A DNA stretch of 64,000 nt from Infirmifilum lucidum (lineage in GTDB: Archaea; Thermoproteota; Thermoprotei; Thermofilales; Thermofilaceae). The stretch covers positions 744,001 through 808,000 of the forward strand of contig NZ_CP062310.1 of the NCBI RefSeq assembly GCF_014876775.1, written 5' to 3'. The translations under genes and the position numbers were made by a program. A model generated the notes under the pieces. The model was not told the DNA's origin. It ran no database searches and worked only from the letters and a program-made list of their open reading frames with translations. This document shows positions 1 through 8,289 of this stretch, piece after piece; position 1 is the first letter of the stretch; each line of letters starts with the position of its first letter.

Positions 1-941
1 TGCACGAACACGTCAACGTAGTGGAGGGCACTGTTTTCGTCCCCGTAGCCGAGGTTTGCTCTGAGTGCGTCGGAGAGCACTTTCACGGCTTTCCTCGTGG
101 TTGGGCTATGGAATGTCGTTATCGTCGGGAGGCCTGCGCGTCCGGGCTCGACTATGCTCCACACGTCTTCAGCCATAATCTCTCCAACCACGAGAACGTC
201 CGGCCTATAGTACCTCATAGCGAACCTCACGCCGTCCACGAGGTTCTCGCTCACTATCCATGAAAACCAGCCGTCTCTGAAAACGAGCTCCCTGTACTTC
301 TCGACGACGGCGATGTGCAGGAACGGGTACCTCACGGCGACCTCGCGGACAAGAGAGTTCAGCAGGGTTGACTTTCCGGCTCCCGGGGGGCCTAAGATAA
401 CAACAACCGACGGCCTTAATAGGAGCAGGAGGAGCCGGGCCGCGACCAGGGGATCCACGAGATCCGCGAGTGCAGGAACCTGGGCTAGCCGGGTGGCTAC
501 AACTTGTAAGCGCCCCCCTGTTGAGAGCTGTAGTGAGACACGCCACTCACCGAGATCTGCAACACCCCTCGGGTGCCGCATGTCAACTCTAACGCCTGTA
601 GCCGCGATAATCTTCACTACGATATTTTCGAGCTCCTCAGGCAAAGGTACTCCCTCGATGCTTACCCTGCCCACGCCCTTGATGCTAGCGATGGTCTTCC
701 CCTCGAAGAGCCACAACTCCTCGACTTCCTGTGCCATGAATAGAGGGGAGAGACTGCCCCAAACCTCGTGTTCTTTCAGCGGCACTAACTCTACATGACC
801 GTTAAAGCTCACCAGGAAGCCGCCCGGGTTCTTGAGCACTATCCTGGAGCCCTTGGGTATTAGTTCACTGACGCTTACGCCGTCTGCCCTGTCCTCCCCT
901 TTCTCCTTCCTAGACCTCGAAAAAACCTTAGGCAAGCGCAT
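1..941 (-). CDS. TadA/VirB11/GspE-class assembly ATPase, N-terminal part (runs off left edge)
   Basis: The first 313 residues are visible; the C-terminus lies beyond the window. The frame is open throughout. An N-terminal region of about 170 residues precedes a Walker A motif (GPPGAGKST, about residues 184-192), an aspartate-containing Walker B-like stretch (DVLVVGEIMAEDVW) and a His-box-like TITTFH. This order is typical of hexameric ATPases that power type IV pilus, Tad or type IV secretion machines at the cytoplasmic membrane. The start ATG shares one base with the stop of the upstream gene (TGATG), so translation is probably coupled. With the two upstream genes it forms a leftward operon facing a membrane-protein operon. 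The ATPase class is clear; whether it serves a pilus or DNA transfer is inference. Confidence 0.85.
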   Translation of the reverse strand, partial: MRLPKVFSRSRKEKGEDRADGVSVSELIPKGSRIVLKNPGGFLVSFNGHVELVPLKEHEVWGSLSPLFMAQEVEELWLFEGKTIASIKGVGRVSIEGVPLPEELENIVVKIIAATGVRVDMRHPRGVADLGEWRVSLQLSTGGRLQVVATRLAQVPALADLVDPLVAARLLLLLLRPSVVVILGPPGAGKSTLLNSLVREVAVRYPFLHIAVVEKYRELVFRDGWFSWIVSENLVDGVRFAMRYYRPDVLVVGEIMAEDVWSIVEPGRAGLPTITTFHSPTTRKAVKVLSDALRANLGYGDENSALHYVDVFV

Positions 942-1282
942 CAGTGCACACCGGAGAATGCTCTGATAACCGACAGTATTTTGTCCCTCTCCGTTAGGAG
1001 CCTGTTCTTCTCGCTCTCAAGCTTCGATATCTCCAGTTCTATCTTGTTTATCTCCCTGTCGATCTCCGATAGCCTCGAGCGCACTCTCTCAGCGAGAGAG
1101 CCGTCAAAGCCTATGCTTCTCAAGAGATCCTCGAGGTTCTTAATACCGCGCTCAATGTCCTCGAAGCCTCCCGCTTGTCTGCGAGGTTCGAGGGGCGGAG
1201 GGGGGAGCGGGAGCGAGGGTTTGTCCGGCTGTTCTGAGCTCCTCTGCTGGCCTACCTGTGCGAACGGCCTTTTCACGGACAC
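941..1282 (-). CDS. Short proline-rich/coiled-coil protein between TadZ-like and TadA-like ATPases
   Basis: This 113-residue protein starts at a GTG overlapping the stop of the ParA-like gene (TAGTG) and ends by overlapping the ATG of the TadA-like gene, so all three are probably translated together. Residues 1-45 are polar with a run of prolines. The C-terminal 65 residues form a charged heptad-like stretch (SEIDREINKIELEISKLE) expected to be a coiled coil. A longer reading of the same frame starts inside the ParA-like gene and is less likely because its extra sequence is low-quality shadow. I recognise no family. Its position suggests an adaptor between the two ATPases. Confidence 0.75.
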   Translation of the reverse strand: MSVKRPFAQVGQQRSSEQPDKPSLPLPPPPLEPRRQAGGFEDIERGIKNLEDLLRSIGFDGSLAERVRSRLSEIDREINKIELEISKLESEKNRLLTERDKILSVIRAFSGVH

Positions 1283-1998
1283 TAGCCTGTCACCTTTAGG
1301 AGAGGTTTTTCGACACGGTAGGCGAGGATGTCTAGCTCCTTCTTGACTCTCTGGCTTGAGAGGCTGTAGGCCTCCTCGACATCGCTCGTCGCAGCGTAGA
1401 GGAGGGCTGTGTCGAGTGGAAGCGTAAACACGGCCCCAAACTTTTCTTCTGCCCTTTCCCTCCACTCGCCCATCAGTACAAAGTACTTGTTCAATAGCGG
1501 GAGTACGAGTTTCCTCCTGAGTAGGCCCCTACCCCTGAGCCAGCCCTCGACTGCTTGGAAAGAGAGAGCGTCGGGGTTGAACACGGCTATTATTACCTCG
1601 GCGAGCTCTACTATGGGATCGTATAGCCTGCCGGGGTATGCTGGGAGGTCTATAATGACGTGGGAAACTGTTCCGGCAACTTGATCCAGCATGTATTCTA
1701 GGGCTGCGCTGTCCACAGGGCCTGTCTCACCGTGACTGGGGGCGACGTAGAGCCCTTCTGCGAAAGGGCTCTCGACGATGACTTCGCTCCATGAAGCATT
1801 CCCAAGGAAGTAGTCGTTCAGATAAGGAGGCCCAGGATCTTTCGCGAGAACCAGCTGCGTGCTGCTACCGAACTCGCCGAGATCCACGAGCAGAACTTGC
1901 TTACCGCTGAACTTCGCAAGGCGGTAAGCTAAGAGGCTTGCTGTTACAGTCTTCCCCGTTCCGCCCTTACTCCCGGAGGCGCAGACTAGAATAGCCAT
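1282..1998 (-). CDS. ParA/MinD-superfamily ATPase, TadZ/FlhG-like
   Basis: This 238-residue SIMIBI P-loop ATPase has the deviant Walker A KGGTGKT near its start (residues 11-17), the switch region VDLGEFGSST, and a Walker B-like HVIIDLPAYPG. ParA/MinD relatives dimerise on ATP and position DNA or membrane machines; TadZ members place Tad pili and sit beside TadA, as here. It is the first gene of a three-gene leftward operon with one-base overlaps. A TTTTTATTC box about 30 bases upstream of the ATG fits an archaeal promoter. A plasmid-partition role is less likely, as no centromere repeats or ParB gene are nearby. Confidence 0.85.
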   Translation of the reverse strand: MAILVCASGSKGGTGKTVTASLLAYRLAKFSGKQVLLVDLGEFGSSTQLVLAKDPGPPYLNDYFLGNASWSEVIVESPFAEGLYVAPSHGETGPVDSAALEYMLDQVAGTVSHVIIDLPAYPGRLYDPIVELAEVIIAVFNPDALSFQAVEGWLRGRGLLRRKLVLPLLNKYFVLMGEWRERAEEKFGAVFTLPLDTALLYAATSDVEEAYSLSSQRVKKELDILAYRVEKPLLKVTG

Positions 1999-2095
1999 AT
2001 ACGGCTCAATTCCCTAGTAGGCTGAGAATAAAAAGCGGCAAAGGCGGGAGTAGTCCCGTAGGCCTCAATAAATAGTATGGGAGAGTAATTGTGTG
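1999..2095. promoter_or_regulatory. Divergent promoter region between the two secretion operons
   Basis: About 95 bases separate the leftward ATPase operon from the rightward membrane operon. On the plus strand AATAAATAG at about 2066-2075 lies 25-30 bases before the ATG at 2096. On the minus strand TTTTTATTC at about 2036-2028 lies about 30 bases before the ATG at 1998. Both spacings fit leaderless or short-leader archaeal transcripts. The shared control region suggests joint regulation. Confidence 0.5.
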
Positions 2096-2590
2096 ATGGT
2101 CTTCGAGAAGAAGATAAAGCTGAAAGCCCTGCAGGTAGCTCTCGAGGCTTCGCTTAAGAGGGGGCTTAAGAAACTCAGGAGGGAAGACTTGCGCGCCATT
2201 GACGAGAGGCTAGCCGCTCTTGCACCCCTAGCACTCTCACAGCTGTTTTTAACCCCTGAAGAGGTTGCATCGAAGATCTTCCAGCCGTTCATCGACGCAG
2301 TAGCCCTCTTGGCCGCCATAACTTTCGGCATAGGTATTCTCGGCTTTGTCATCATAATTCTGGACGCAGTTCTCTCATGGGTTACGGGAGGTAGCTTCGG
2401 GAGAAGCCTGGCAGTATCGAAATTAATAAGAGCTGCTGAAACACTCGCAATTATTCCTATCTCCTTTTTCGTGGTCTACGTGCTCAACACACTCGGAATT
2501 CAAGAAATATCTTCGATCGCACAAGTTATGGACGCACTCTTGAGGCGTGGGTGGAACATAATTATTGGGATACTGACCAAGGGAGGCTAA
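2096..2590 (+). CDS. Two-helix membrane protein, VirB2/CedA1-like pilin candidate
   Basis: This 164-residue protein has a charged N-terminal half (KKIKLKALQVALEASLKRG and onward) and two long hydrophobic helices at about residues 68-98 and 112-135, separated by a short polar loop. Two helices with a short loop is the shape of VirB2/TrbC-type conjugative pilins and of archaeal CedA1/TedC proteins. The ATG at 2096 is preferred over the in-frame GTG three bases earlier because of its distance to the TATA-like box. It is first in a five-gene rightward operon, and its TAA overlaps the next ATG (TAATG). The pilin assignment rests on topology and context, not on a diagnostic motif. Confidence 0.75.
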   Translation: MVFEKKIKLKALQVALEASLKRGLKKLRREDLRAIDERLAALAPLALSQLFLTPEEVASKIFQPFIDAVALLAAITFGIGILGFVIIILDAVLSWVTGGSFGRSLAVSKLIRAAETLAIIPISFFVVYVLNTLGIQEISSIAQVMDALLRRGWNIIIGILTKGG

Positions 2591-3369
2591 TGATCTTAGT
2601 CGACCTGGTTGCCGCAAGCGGCTCTGCTGTGTACGTGTTGCTGGGGGCTGCAAAGTGGGTTCTAGGCAGGCGTGCCGACGCCCTCACCGACTTCGAGGCT
2701 AGCATCAACGTACTCCTTTACGTTATCCTACTTCAGATCACCTTCTCAACGGCAGACGCTATAGCTGGCTGGGTAGGCCTCTCTGTTAGCCTGAATAATA
2801 CAAGGCTGGTAAGCGCGCTCCTACAGGAGAGCAGTAGCGTCTTTGCCAACGCCAGCAGGCTGGCGATAGACACTATACTCTATGTGCAGACGGAGAGAGC
2901 AGCCCTAGCCGCAGCGCCCATTACTTCTCCTCTCGCAAGCGTCCTAGGAGCCGCTACGGGGTGGTCGGTCACGGAGCTCTCGGTAGTAGCAATAATCTAT
3001 ATGCACCTGAGCTTCGCCTCGAGGGCCTTCGCGCTCACGGCCCCCTTCCTCGCTACAGTAGGCGCGGTGCTACTGCCTATACCAAGGCTTAGGAGGTGGG
3101 GAGGAACCTTCCTCGCGATATACCTGTCCGTGAGCCTAGGCCTCCTCTACAGCGGCTCTGCGACAGCCAAGGCCCTTAGCAATATCCGCCGACCCTCTCC
3201 AATTAATCCGATCGACTGGATAAATATCGCTAGTATCGTGGGGGATATAGCGGTCGCTCTTGGGGAGGCTGCTACCATCACTGTTCTCGCCCTGTCTCTC
3301 GCAACGGTTGCGGGAGTTGGGCTGGCTGGGGTGTTCGACGGGATTTACGTCAACCTCTTGAGAGTCTGA
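2590..3369 (+). CDS. Polytopic membrane protein, VirB6/CedA-like
   Basis: This 259-residue protein has about six hydrophobic helices. The ATG overlaps the preceding stop by one base and gives MILVDLVAASG at the N-terminus; an earlier in-frame start lies inside the previous gene and is rejected. A helix pair around residues 150-200 carries a proline-basic turn (PIPRLRR). The same kind of turn (VPRLRK) occurs in the next protein, so the two appear to share a module. VirB6-type proteins form the inner-membrane channel of type IV secretion systems, and CedA does so in the Sulfolobus DNA importer. Assignment is by topology, operon order and the downstream HerA-like ATPase. Confidence 0.7.
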   Translation: MILVDLVAASGSAVYVLLGAAKWVLGRRADALTDFEASINVLLYVILLQITFSTADAIAGWVGLSVSLNNTRLVSALLQESSSVFANASRLAIDTILYVQTERAALAAAPITSPLASVLGAATGWSVTELSVVAIIYMHLSFASRAFALTAPFLATVGAVLLPIPRLRRWGGTFLAIYLSVSLGLLYSGSATAKALSNIRRPSPINPIDWINIASIVGDIAVALGEAATITVLALSLATVAGVGLAGVFDGIYVNLLRV

Positions 3370-3373
3370 GAAG

Positions 3374-5725
3374 ATGCTTGAGTGGGCCATTGGGGCCTCA
3401 CTGACCCTGATAGCATTCCTCTACAAGTGGTTCACCCTGCATAGGAAAGAGGCTCTGAGACTGCTCTCACGCGAGCTGGCTGAGACTCTCTTCCTAGCAT
3501 CTCTCATCCTGGTACTCCAGGGAACATACAGTGTACAAGGAGCGGGACTACATGAGACAACGGCCAGACTGCTGGAGGACAGCCTGGGGGTATTGAGAGA
3601 GTTACTCGACATGATTATCAAGCTCTCGAAGGCCATAGCTGTACTGGACATAACACTGGGAATTGTTTTCGCTGGCGCTGGGGGTGGCGAGGCACTAGCC
3701 ATACTCTCAAGTTACCAGACACTTTTCCACGCGAGCCTCGGGCCGCTCGAGGCACTAGCAGGCTTCGTTGGCACTGGAATCGTAGTAGCCAGAGCCCTTC
3801 TAGTAATTGTCAGGGAGTCGCGAGCTCTGTCCATGCTCGTCCCCATACTAGCGCCGCTACTACTGGTGCCAAGGCTCCGCAAGCTCGCCCTGCCTCTCTG
3901 GCTCTTTTCCCTCGCACTCGGCATCGCCCTACCCATAGCAGTTCAGAGCTACACTACAGATCTACACGTGATGAACATCAATGTCCCGGACATCCAGGGC
4001 ATGGGACTCGTCAAGCTTCGCGTAGTAGAGGCTTCCGGGACACCTATTTTCAAGCCGGACGTGCTTGTGGCTTTCCGTGATAGTGAAGGCAGCTTGTACG
4101 TGGCGCGTGTACGCGAAGGCTCGACTCTAGCACTACCCGTCGGGAATTACACCGCAGCCTGGGTCGTCCACTACTGGACGAACTTCACAATACCCGCCTG
4201 TTGCCTGTCCCCGAGCAACTACTCGAGTTGCAATTGCTACGTCTGGCCTGCCAGGCTTGAAGTCTCGAGCAACTCTACCCTGGAGGTCTTGGTCTGGCTC
4301 CCGGTGGATCTCATAGATCAGGGCGTAGGGCATTCCGGTCATGTCATAGCTTACGCCGGCGACACACCCCTGCACCCGGTAAAGGGAGAGGGTTACGTCT
4401 CCTACTCGTTTTCGCACAACAAGCTCAGGCGCGGTGTTACGGTTGCGGTTAGAGGGGGCGAGTATAGCCTCTCAAACCCCGGGAAGTGTTCTCTAAATGT
4501 TACCATTGACTACGTAAGGCCCCCAGGCAAGACTGTAAACTTCCAGTGGCTTAGCGAGGCGCGCAGATCTTATACCGAGTGGCTAAACCGCGTTATTAGG
4601 GGGGTTACTCTCCAACAGCTCATCCCCCTCCACTTGAGCCCTCTCCATGCACCAGGCTACAGAGAGTACTCGATTCACCTGAGGCTCATTGAATGTAACG
4701 CGACGGGTGAGGAAGAGGTTAGCCTGACGATACGGGGGCACGGCGAGTGGAACGCGAGCACGGCCCCTGCTTTCATTGAGCGCTGGCAGCCCGTGACCGC
4801 TCTTACGTCACTGTTGATAGGTAAGACCCTTGAGTACGTGAACCCAATTACCCAGCTTATGGGAGCAATCTTAGCGCTATTTTTTACGAGTGCCGCCCTC
4901 CTGGGCTTATCCGGTGTGAACATCCCGCTCATAAAGGGTTTTATAAAGTCTCTCCTTCCAAGGCCTAGAACTGCTCTGAAGATCCCACTCTTCAATACAC
5001 TCTACACCACCGTGGGAAAGAAGATTATTGCTAGGAGCCACCCACTCTCTGTGACGGGCCTGGAAGGGCCTCCTTGGCCCATTTCGAAGATCCAGCAGCC
5101 ACTTGAGCAGGTAAAGGAGGCCAAAAAGAGGAGGCCCGGCATTGCCCATACCCTGCTCTCAAGGGGATTAAGGGCATTTGAGGGGCCTCTAAGAGTTAAG
5201 CTGAAAAACGAGGCCCTAGAGGCGCCCCACAGGCTACACAAGGCAATTTACACGCTACTTGGCTACAAAAGCTTCGAGGGACGGCAACTCTGGTTCTATG
5301 CCGTTGACGGCTTTCTGGAGGCACACATGAAGTGGATCTACGAGAGGTTGCTTAGCGAGTACAAGGAGTTAGCAATTAACGACCTTAGAGACCACGGGAC
5401 AAAGCCAGATGTCACTTCTAGGTATAGTGATTTGATACTGAAAGCGCGTTCTCTAGAAGAGGTCGACACGTTACTCTTTGAGGCCATGCTCTTCGATTTC
5501 CCATGTGAGTCGGCCATACTCAAGAAGTACAAAATATACCAGGGCTCTCTCTTGGAGCCTGTCTGGAAGAGAGTGCTTCTGAACTACAGGCTAGTCGTGC
5601 TCGAGAAGCTTGCGAGGGAGTGTAGCGCGCCGGACGAGTGCCGGGAAATCTCCTTGGCACACAAGCTCTACCGCAAGCCGTGGAGGGTCGTGAATATTGA
5701 GAAGAAGATGAGGGAGGGGATATGA
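3374..5725 (+). CDS. Large membrane protein: CedA-like helices, external domain, cytoplasmic tail
   Basis: This 783-residue protein has three parts. Residues 1-195 contain several membrane helices and end with the PILAPLLLVPRLRK turn resembling the preceding protein. Residues about 196-490 form a soluble, probably extracytoplasmic domain with many N-x-S/T sequons and a Cys cluster (CCLSPSNYSSCNCY). A further helix near residues 495-520 is followed by about 260 charged residues, probably cytoplasmic. It begins four bases after the upstream stop and overlaps the next gene by ATGA. I recognise no named family for the whole protein. It may be a VirB6-like channel component that has gained an external domain. 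Confidence 0.8.
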   Translation: MLEWAIGASLTLIAFLYKWFTLHRKEALRLLSRELAETLFLASLILVLQGTYSVQGAGLHETTARLLEDSLGVLRELLDMIIKLSKAIAVLDITLGIVFAGAGGGEALAILSSYQTLFHASLGPLEALAGFVGTGIVVARALLVIVRESRALSMLVPILAPLLLVPRLRKLALPLWLFSLALGIALPIAVQSYTTDLHVMNINVPDIQGMGLVKLRVVEASGTPIFKPDVLVAFRDSEGSLYVARVREGSTLALPVGNYTAAWVVHYWTNFTIPACCLSPSNYSSCNCYVWPARLEVSSNSTLEVLVWLPVDLIDQGVGHSGHVIAYAGDTPLHPVKGEGYVSYSFSHNKLRRGVTVAVRGGEYSLSNPGKCSLNVTIDYVRPPGKTVNFQWLSEARRSYTEWLNRVIRGVTLQQLIPLHLSPLHAPGYREYSIHLRLIECNATGEEEVSLTIRGHGEWNASTAPAFIERWQPVTALTSLLIGKTLEYVNPITQLMGAILALFFTSAALLGLSGVNIPLIKGFIKSLLPRPRTALKIPLFNTLYTTVGKKIIARSHPLSVTGLEGPPWPISKIQQPLEQVKEAKKRRPGIAHTLLSRGLRAFEGPLRVKLKNEALEAPHRLHKAIYTLLGYKSFEGRQLWFYAVDGFLEAHMKWIYERLLSEYKELAINDLRDHGTKPDVTSRYSDLILKARSLEEVDTLLFEAMLFDFPCESAILKKYKIYQGSLLEPVWKRVLLNYRLVVLEKLARECSAPDECREISLAHKLYRKPWRVVNIEKKMREGI

Positions 5726-6792
5726 ACAGGCAGACACTCTCCATTCTCCTATTCCTGGCAGGGTTATTGCTCAACGGCTATAGTACGCTGCTGACGCACG
5801 CCCTTTTCACGGCCTCCCTGATTGTGTCAGCTCAGGATCTCTACAAGTGGGTAGTTTACCTGTTTTATGGGGGGTGCCCCTTGAGCCCCCTGAAGTGCCT
5901 GGAGAACGCATGTTACTCCGATGAGCAGGCGAGGCGTTGTGGCTATCTGGGCTTCGAAGTACTTGACTGCAGACACGGCTGCTACGATCTCGACGAGAGG
6001 GAGTATTGGGCTCGATCCCTGACCCTGATGAGCGTGGCCTTCACCTCGGGCGGCGAGTACATATTCGTCGTGAAACAGGGTAAGATGTTCATCATTGCCA
6101 AGAGGTGCGCCTCTAGCCATGGCGATGTTGTCAGCGAGCTCCTAAGAGCTCGTGAAGTACTGGAGAGAGGCCTTGAACTCGCAGGCTGCAGCGCGAGGAG
6201 GCTGAAAGCCGTCGAGGTAAAAAACATCCTTAGGCCAGACTTCTTGAAGACGGCGAAAGTGAACATGCTACGCGTCTTCGGCACTGTAGCCTTAACGGCG
6301 GCGCTGGCCACGCGCTTCCCGCCGCTGTACGTGCTCCTCGGCCTAGAACTCGTTGCTCTCTCAGACCTCAGGAGCGAGATCTATACCGTGAGCCAGGAGG
6401 GGAGAGAAAGAGTTTATGGTCTAAACGAGTCAACGGTGACCTTCACTTATCCGAGCCTTCGCGACGTGTTTACGAGAGCTCGCACCAACTACCTCATAGC
6501 CCAGTCGCTTAGCTACCTCGCGGTTAAACTCGAGCCTGCACCCTGGGACGTGGCAAGCGGGCTGGATGCTCAAGCCTATCGTAGCTACGAGTTCGGCACG
6601 GCTTTAGACAAATTAAGCATCATTCACAAAAGCCAGAAGTACTTCCTCGCGAGCAGGAGGAAGTGGGAGAGACGCGAGCCCGTATTCCTGGCCACGGGCC
6701 TCTTAATGGCTACCCCGGAGACTGCCCACGTGTACGAGAGAATGGGGTTACGTTTCAAACCCGATATCTTCGCCTTAAAAACTCTCGAATAA
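5722..6792 (+). CDS. Membrane-anchored protein before the HerA-like ATPase (possible CedB N-terminal half)
   Basis: This 356-residue protein starts with two adjacent hydrophobic helices (about residues 5-50), then a short Cys-rich segment (CPLSPLKC, CYSDEQARRC, CRHGC). Another hydrophobic pair lies near residues 187-215, followed by a soluble C-terminal third. The ATG overlaps the upstream TGA. It lies immediately before the HerA/VirB4-like ATPase. In Sulfolobus CedB, as I recall it, a membrane region and the HerA-like domain are in one polypeptide, so this gene and the next could be the two halves as separate proteins, or this could be a VirB3-like partner. No frameshift is evident, since each frame has clean ends. 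Confidence 0.7.
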   Translation: MNRQTLSILLFLAGLLLNGYSTLLTHALFTASLIVSAQDLYKWVVYLFYGGCPLSPLKCLENACYSDEQARRCGYLGFEVLDCRHGCYDLDEREYWARSLTLMSVAFTSGGEYIFVVKQGKMFIIAKRCASSHGDVVSELLRAREVLERGLELAGCSARRLKAVEVKNILRPDFLKTAKVNMLRVFGTVALTAALATRFPPLYVLLGLELVALSDLRSEIYTVSQEGRERVYGLNESTVTFTYPSLRDVFTRARTNYLIAQSLSYLAVKLEPAPWDVASGLDAQAYRSYEFGTALDKLSIIHKSQKYFLASRRKWERREPVFLATGLLMATPETAHVYERMGLRFKPDIFALKTLE

Positions 6793-6800
6793 GTACCATT

Positions 6801-7850
6801 GTGATGATGAAAGGGGTGAAGCGGGTACTTGAGGGCCGCAGGCTACTCGTGCTCGCTGGAGATGTCATGCCCTTGGTGTCCCCCCTGTCCGTGATCGCGC
6901 CAAGCGAGGACACGAGCGGGCTTTTCCTCGGCGAGGATGACAGAGGGAGGAGGATATTCTTGAACCCCGAAAGGCTCCCAAACATGCACGGAGTCATTGT
7001 AGGCAGTACCGGTGTTGGGAAGTCCACGCTCGCTCGGCATCTAATTCTCGAAGCTCGACAGCTAGGCATAAGGAGTTGGGTCATAGACCCACACGGTGAA
7101 GAGGCCTACGCACGCCTATTCCATAAGACTGTCGTGTTCACTAAAGACAAGGTGGACGTCCTCCACGCACCTGGATGGGACGCCCTAGAGTACGCAAGCG
7201 AGTTAGGGCGGTACGTTGAAAGGATCTACGGCTTCAGAGGGGCCAGGAACATGATCCGTAACGTCATAGCCAGCTGTATCCGCCACGGGGGCTTAGAGCC
7301 CCTCAGGGAGCTCTCAGACCTGGATCCTGACATAAAAAGATTATACGATGACTTAACAAGCATACATGGAGAGGGAGAGAAAATAGAGGAGCTGGCTAGA
7401 CGGAACGCTTACTTTACACTCCCACTGATGACTTCGAGGGAGCTTGCGGCCCTCGCCATACAGGTATTACTCCTTCTGCTACAGGGCTTTATGAGGAGCC
7501 AGGGGGCTAGACATAGGCTCGAGCTCCTCATTATACTGGAGGAGGCCCATGTACTCTCTCCCTACCTTCTCTCCCTCTTCAAGGAGGTAAGGAAGTGGGG
7601 CTATAGCATCGTCGCTGTAAGCCAGCTACCGCGGGAGTTCGACCCGAGGATCTTCCAGCTTGCGGGCTTTGTCTTAGCCCTCTCAGGCCCTGAGAGCTAC
7701 GTGAGGGATATTGAAGCTATCTTCTTCGTAACTGGCGACGAGCGCGACCACATCCTTTACTCGCCGAGAGGTACCGCATTATTCTTCCGCCAGGGGGATC
7801 CCAGGCCCAGGAAGATTTTCCTCAAGTTACGGGCTGAGGCATTCTCCTAG
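6801..7850 (+). CDS. HerA/VirB4-like ATPase (CedB-like)
   Basis: This P-loop ATPase of about 349 residues has Walker A GSTGVGKST, a following DPHGEE (HerA-type), Walker B LLIILEEAH and a sensor-like SQLPREFD. It matches the HerA-FtsK superfamily that pumps DNA or assembles type IV secretion machines. The start is uncertain: GTG at 6801 and ATGs at 6804 and 6807 are consecutive in-frame candidates, only 8-14 bases after the previous stop. Earlier in-frame starts lie inside the upstream gene. It has no NurA neighbour, which argues against a repair HerA and for a transfer or secretion role. Its 3' end overlaps a convergent gene by 29 bases. Confidence 0.85.
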   Translation: MMMKGVKRVLEGRRLLVLAGDVMPLVSPLSVIAPSEDTSGLFLGEDDRGRRIFLNPERLPNMHGVIVGSTGVGKSTLARHLILEARQLGIRSWVIDPHGEEAYARLFHKTVVFTKDKVDVLHAPGWDALEYASELGRYVERIYGFRGARNMIRNVIASCIRHGGLEPLRELSDLDPDIKRLYDDLTSIHGEGEKIEELARRNAYFTLPLMTSRELAALAIQVLLLLLQGFMRSQGARHRLELLIILEEAHVLSPYLLSLFKEVRKWGYSIVAVSQLPREFDPRIFQLAGFVLALSGPESYVRDIEAIFFVTGDERDHILYSPRGTALFFRQGDPRPRKIFLKLRAEAFS

Positions 7851-8235
7851 AGATGTAGTAAATCAATGGGATCATGAGAAGGGCCGTGTCGCGTCCTGTG
7901 TCCGTCAACTTGTAATTGACGCGCGCCCCACCTGCCTCACGCTTGACTAGCCCGTTTTTCTCAAGTTCCCTGAGGCGTATTGAGAGGCTTCTCTTGTTTA
8001 TCCCCGTAATTCTGTGTAAGCTGTTGAAAGAGGAGGATCCTGCTATGAGTAGCGTGTATAGGAGAGTCAGGGTCCATTTTCTCGATAACAGCTTAAAGCT
8101 TGGCTCGAGTTGGATGATTATGCCCCGGATATCGGATAACGTTATCTTCTCCTCTTGCATGAATTTCTCCAGAGTCTCTGAGATGCCCCTTAACACATGC
8201 TGAACCTTCTGCTCAACTTCCTCTTCGACTCTCAT
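7822..8235 (-). CDS. Winged-helix transcription regulator, HxlR/ArsR-like
   Basis: This 137-residue protein has an N-terminal amphipathic region and a winged-helix domain (LSRKWTLTLLYTLLIAG, then FNSLHRITGINKRSLSIRL and LEKNGLVKREAGG). The pattern of a tryptophan-containing first helix followed by a recognition helix and wing is typical of HxlR regulators. ATG at 8235 is chosen over a TTG at 8244 because a TATAAAAAC box lies about 22 bases upstream. It is divergently transcribed from a geranylgeranyl reductase-like gene across about 55 bases, so that gene is a probable target. No effector-sensing residues are evident. Confidence 0.8.
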   Translation of the reverse strand: MRVEEEVEQKVQHVLRGISETLEKFMQEEKITLSDIRGIIIQLEPSFKLLSRKWTLTLLYTLLIAGSSSFNSLHRITGINKRSLSIRLRELEKNGLVKREAGGARVNYKLTDTGRDTALLMIPLIYYISRRMPQPVT

Positions 8236-8289
8236 TAGCCTCAATGGTATAGTTTTTATACCTGGTATAAATTCTAAACCTTGATACCC
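8236..8289. promoter_or_regulatory. Divergent TATA boxes for the HxlR-like regulator and the lipid reductase
   Basis: The gap holds TATAAAAAC on the minus strand (about 8260-8252) and TATAAAT on the plus strand (about 8266-8272). Each is about 20-25 bases from the corresponding ATG, so both transcripts are probably leaderless. Overlapping control of the two genes by the regulator is likely but inferred. Confidence 0.55.

Noticed and set aside
941-1465. Longer reading of the coiled-coil protein, starting inside the ParA-like gene
   Set aside because: The extra N-terminal 61 residues are out-of-frame shadow of the ParA-like gene; the GTG overlapping its stop gives a clean coupled start.
6801-7850. 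DNA-repair HerA
   Set aside because: No NurA, Mre11 or Rad50 neighbour; the gene ends a membrane-protein operon instead.
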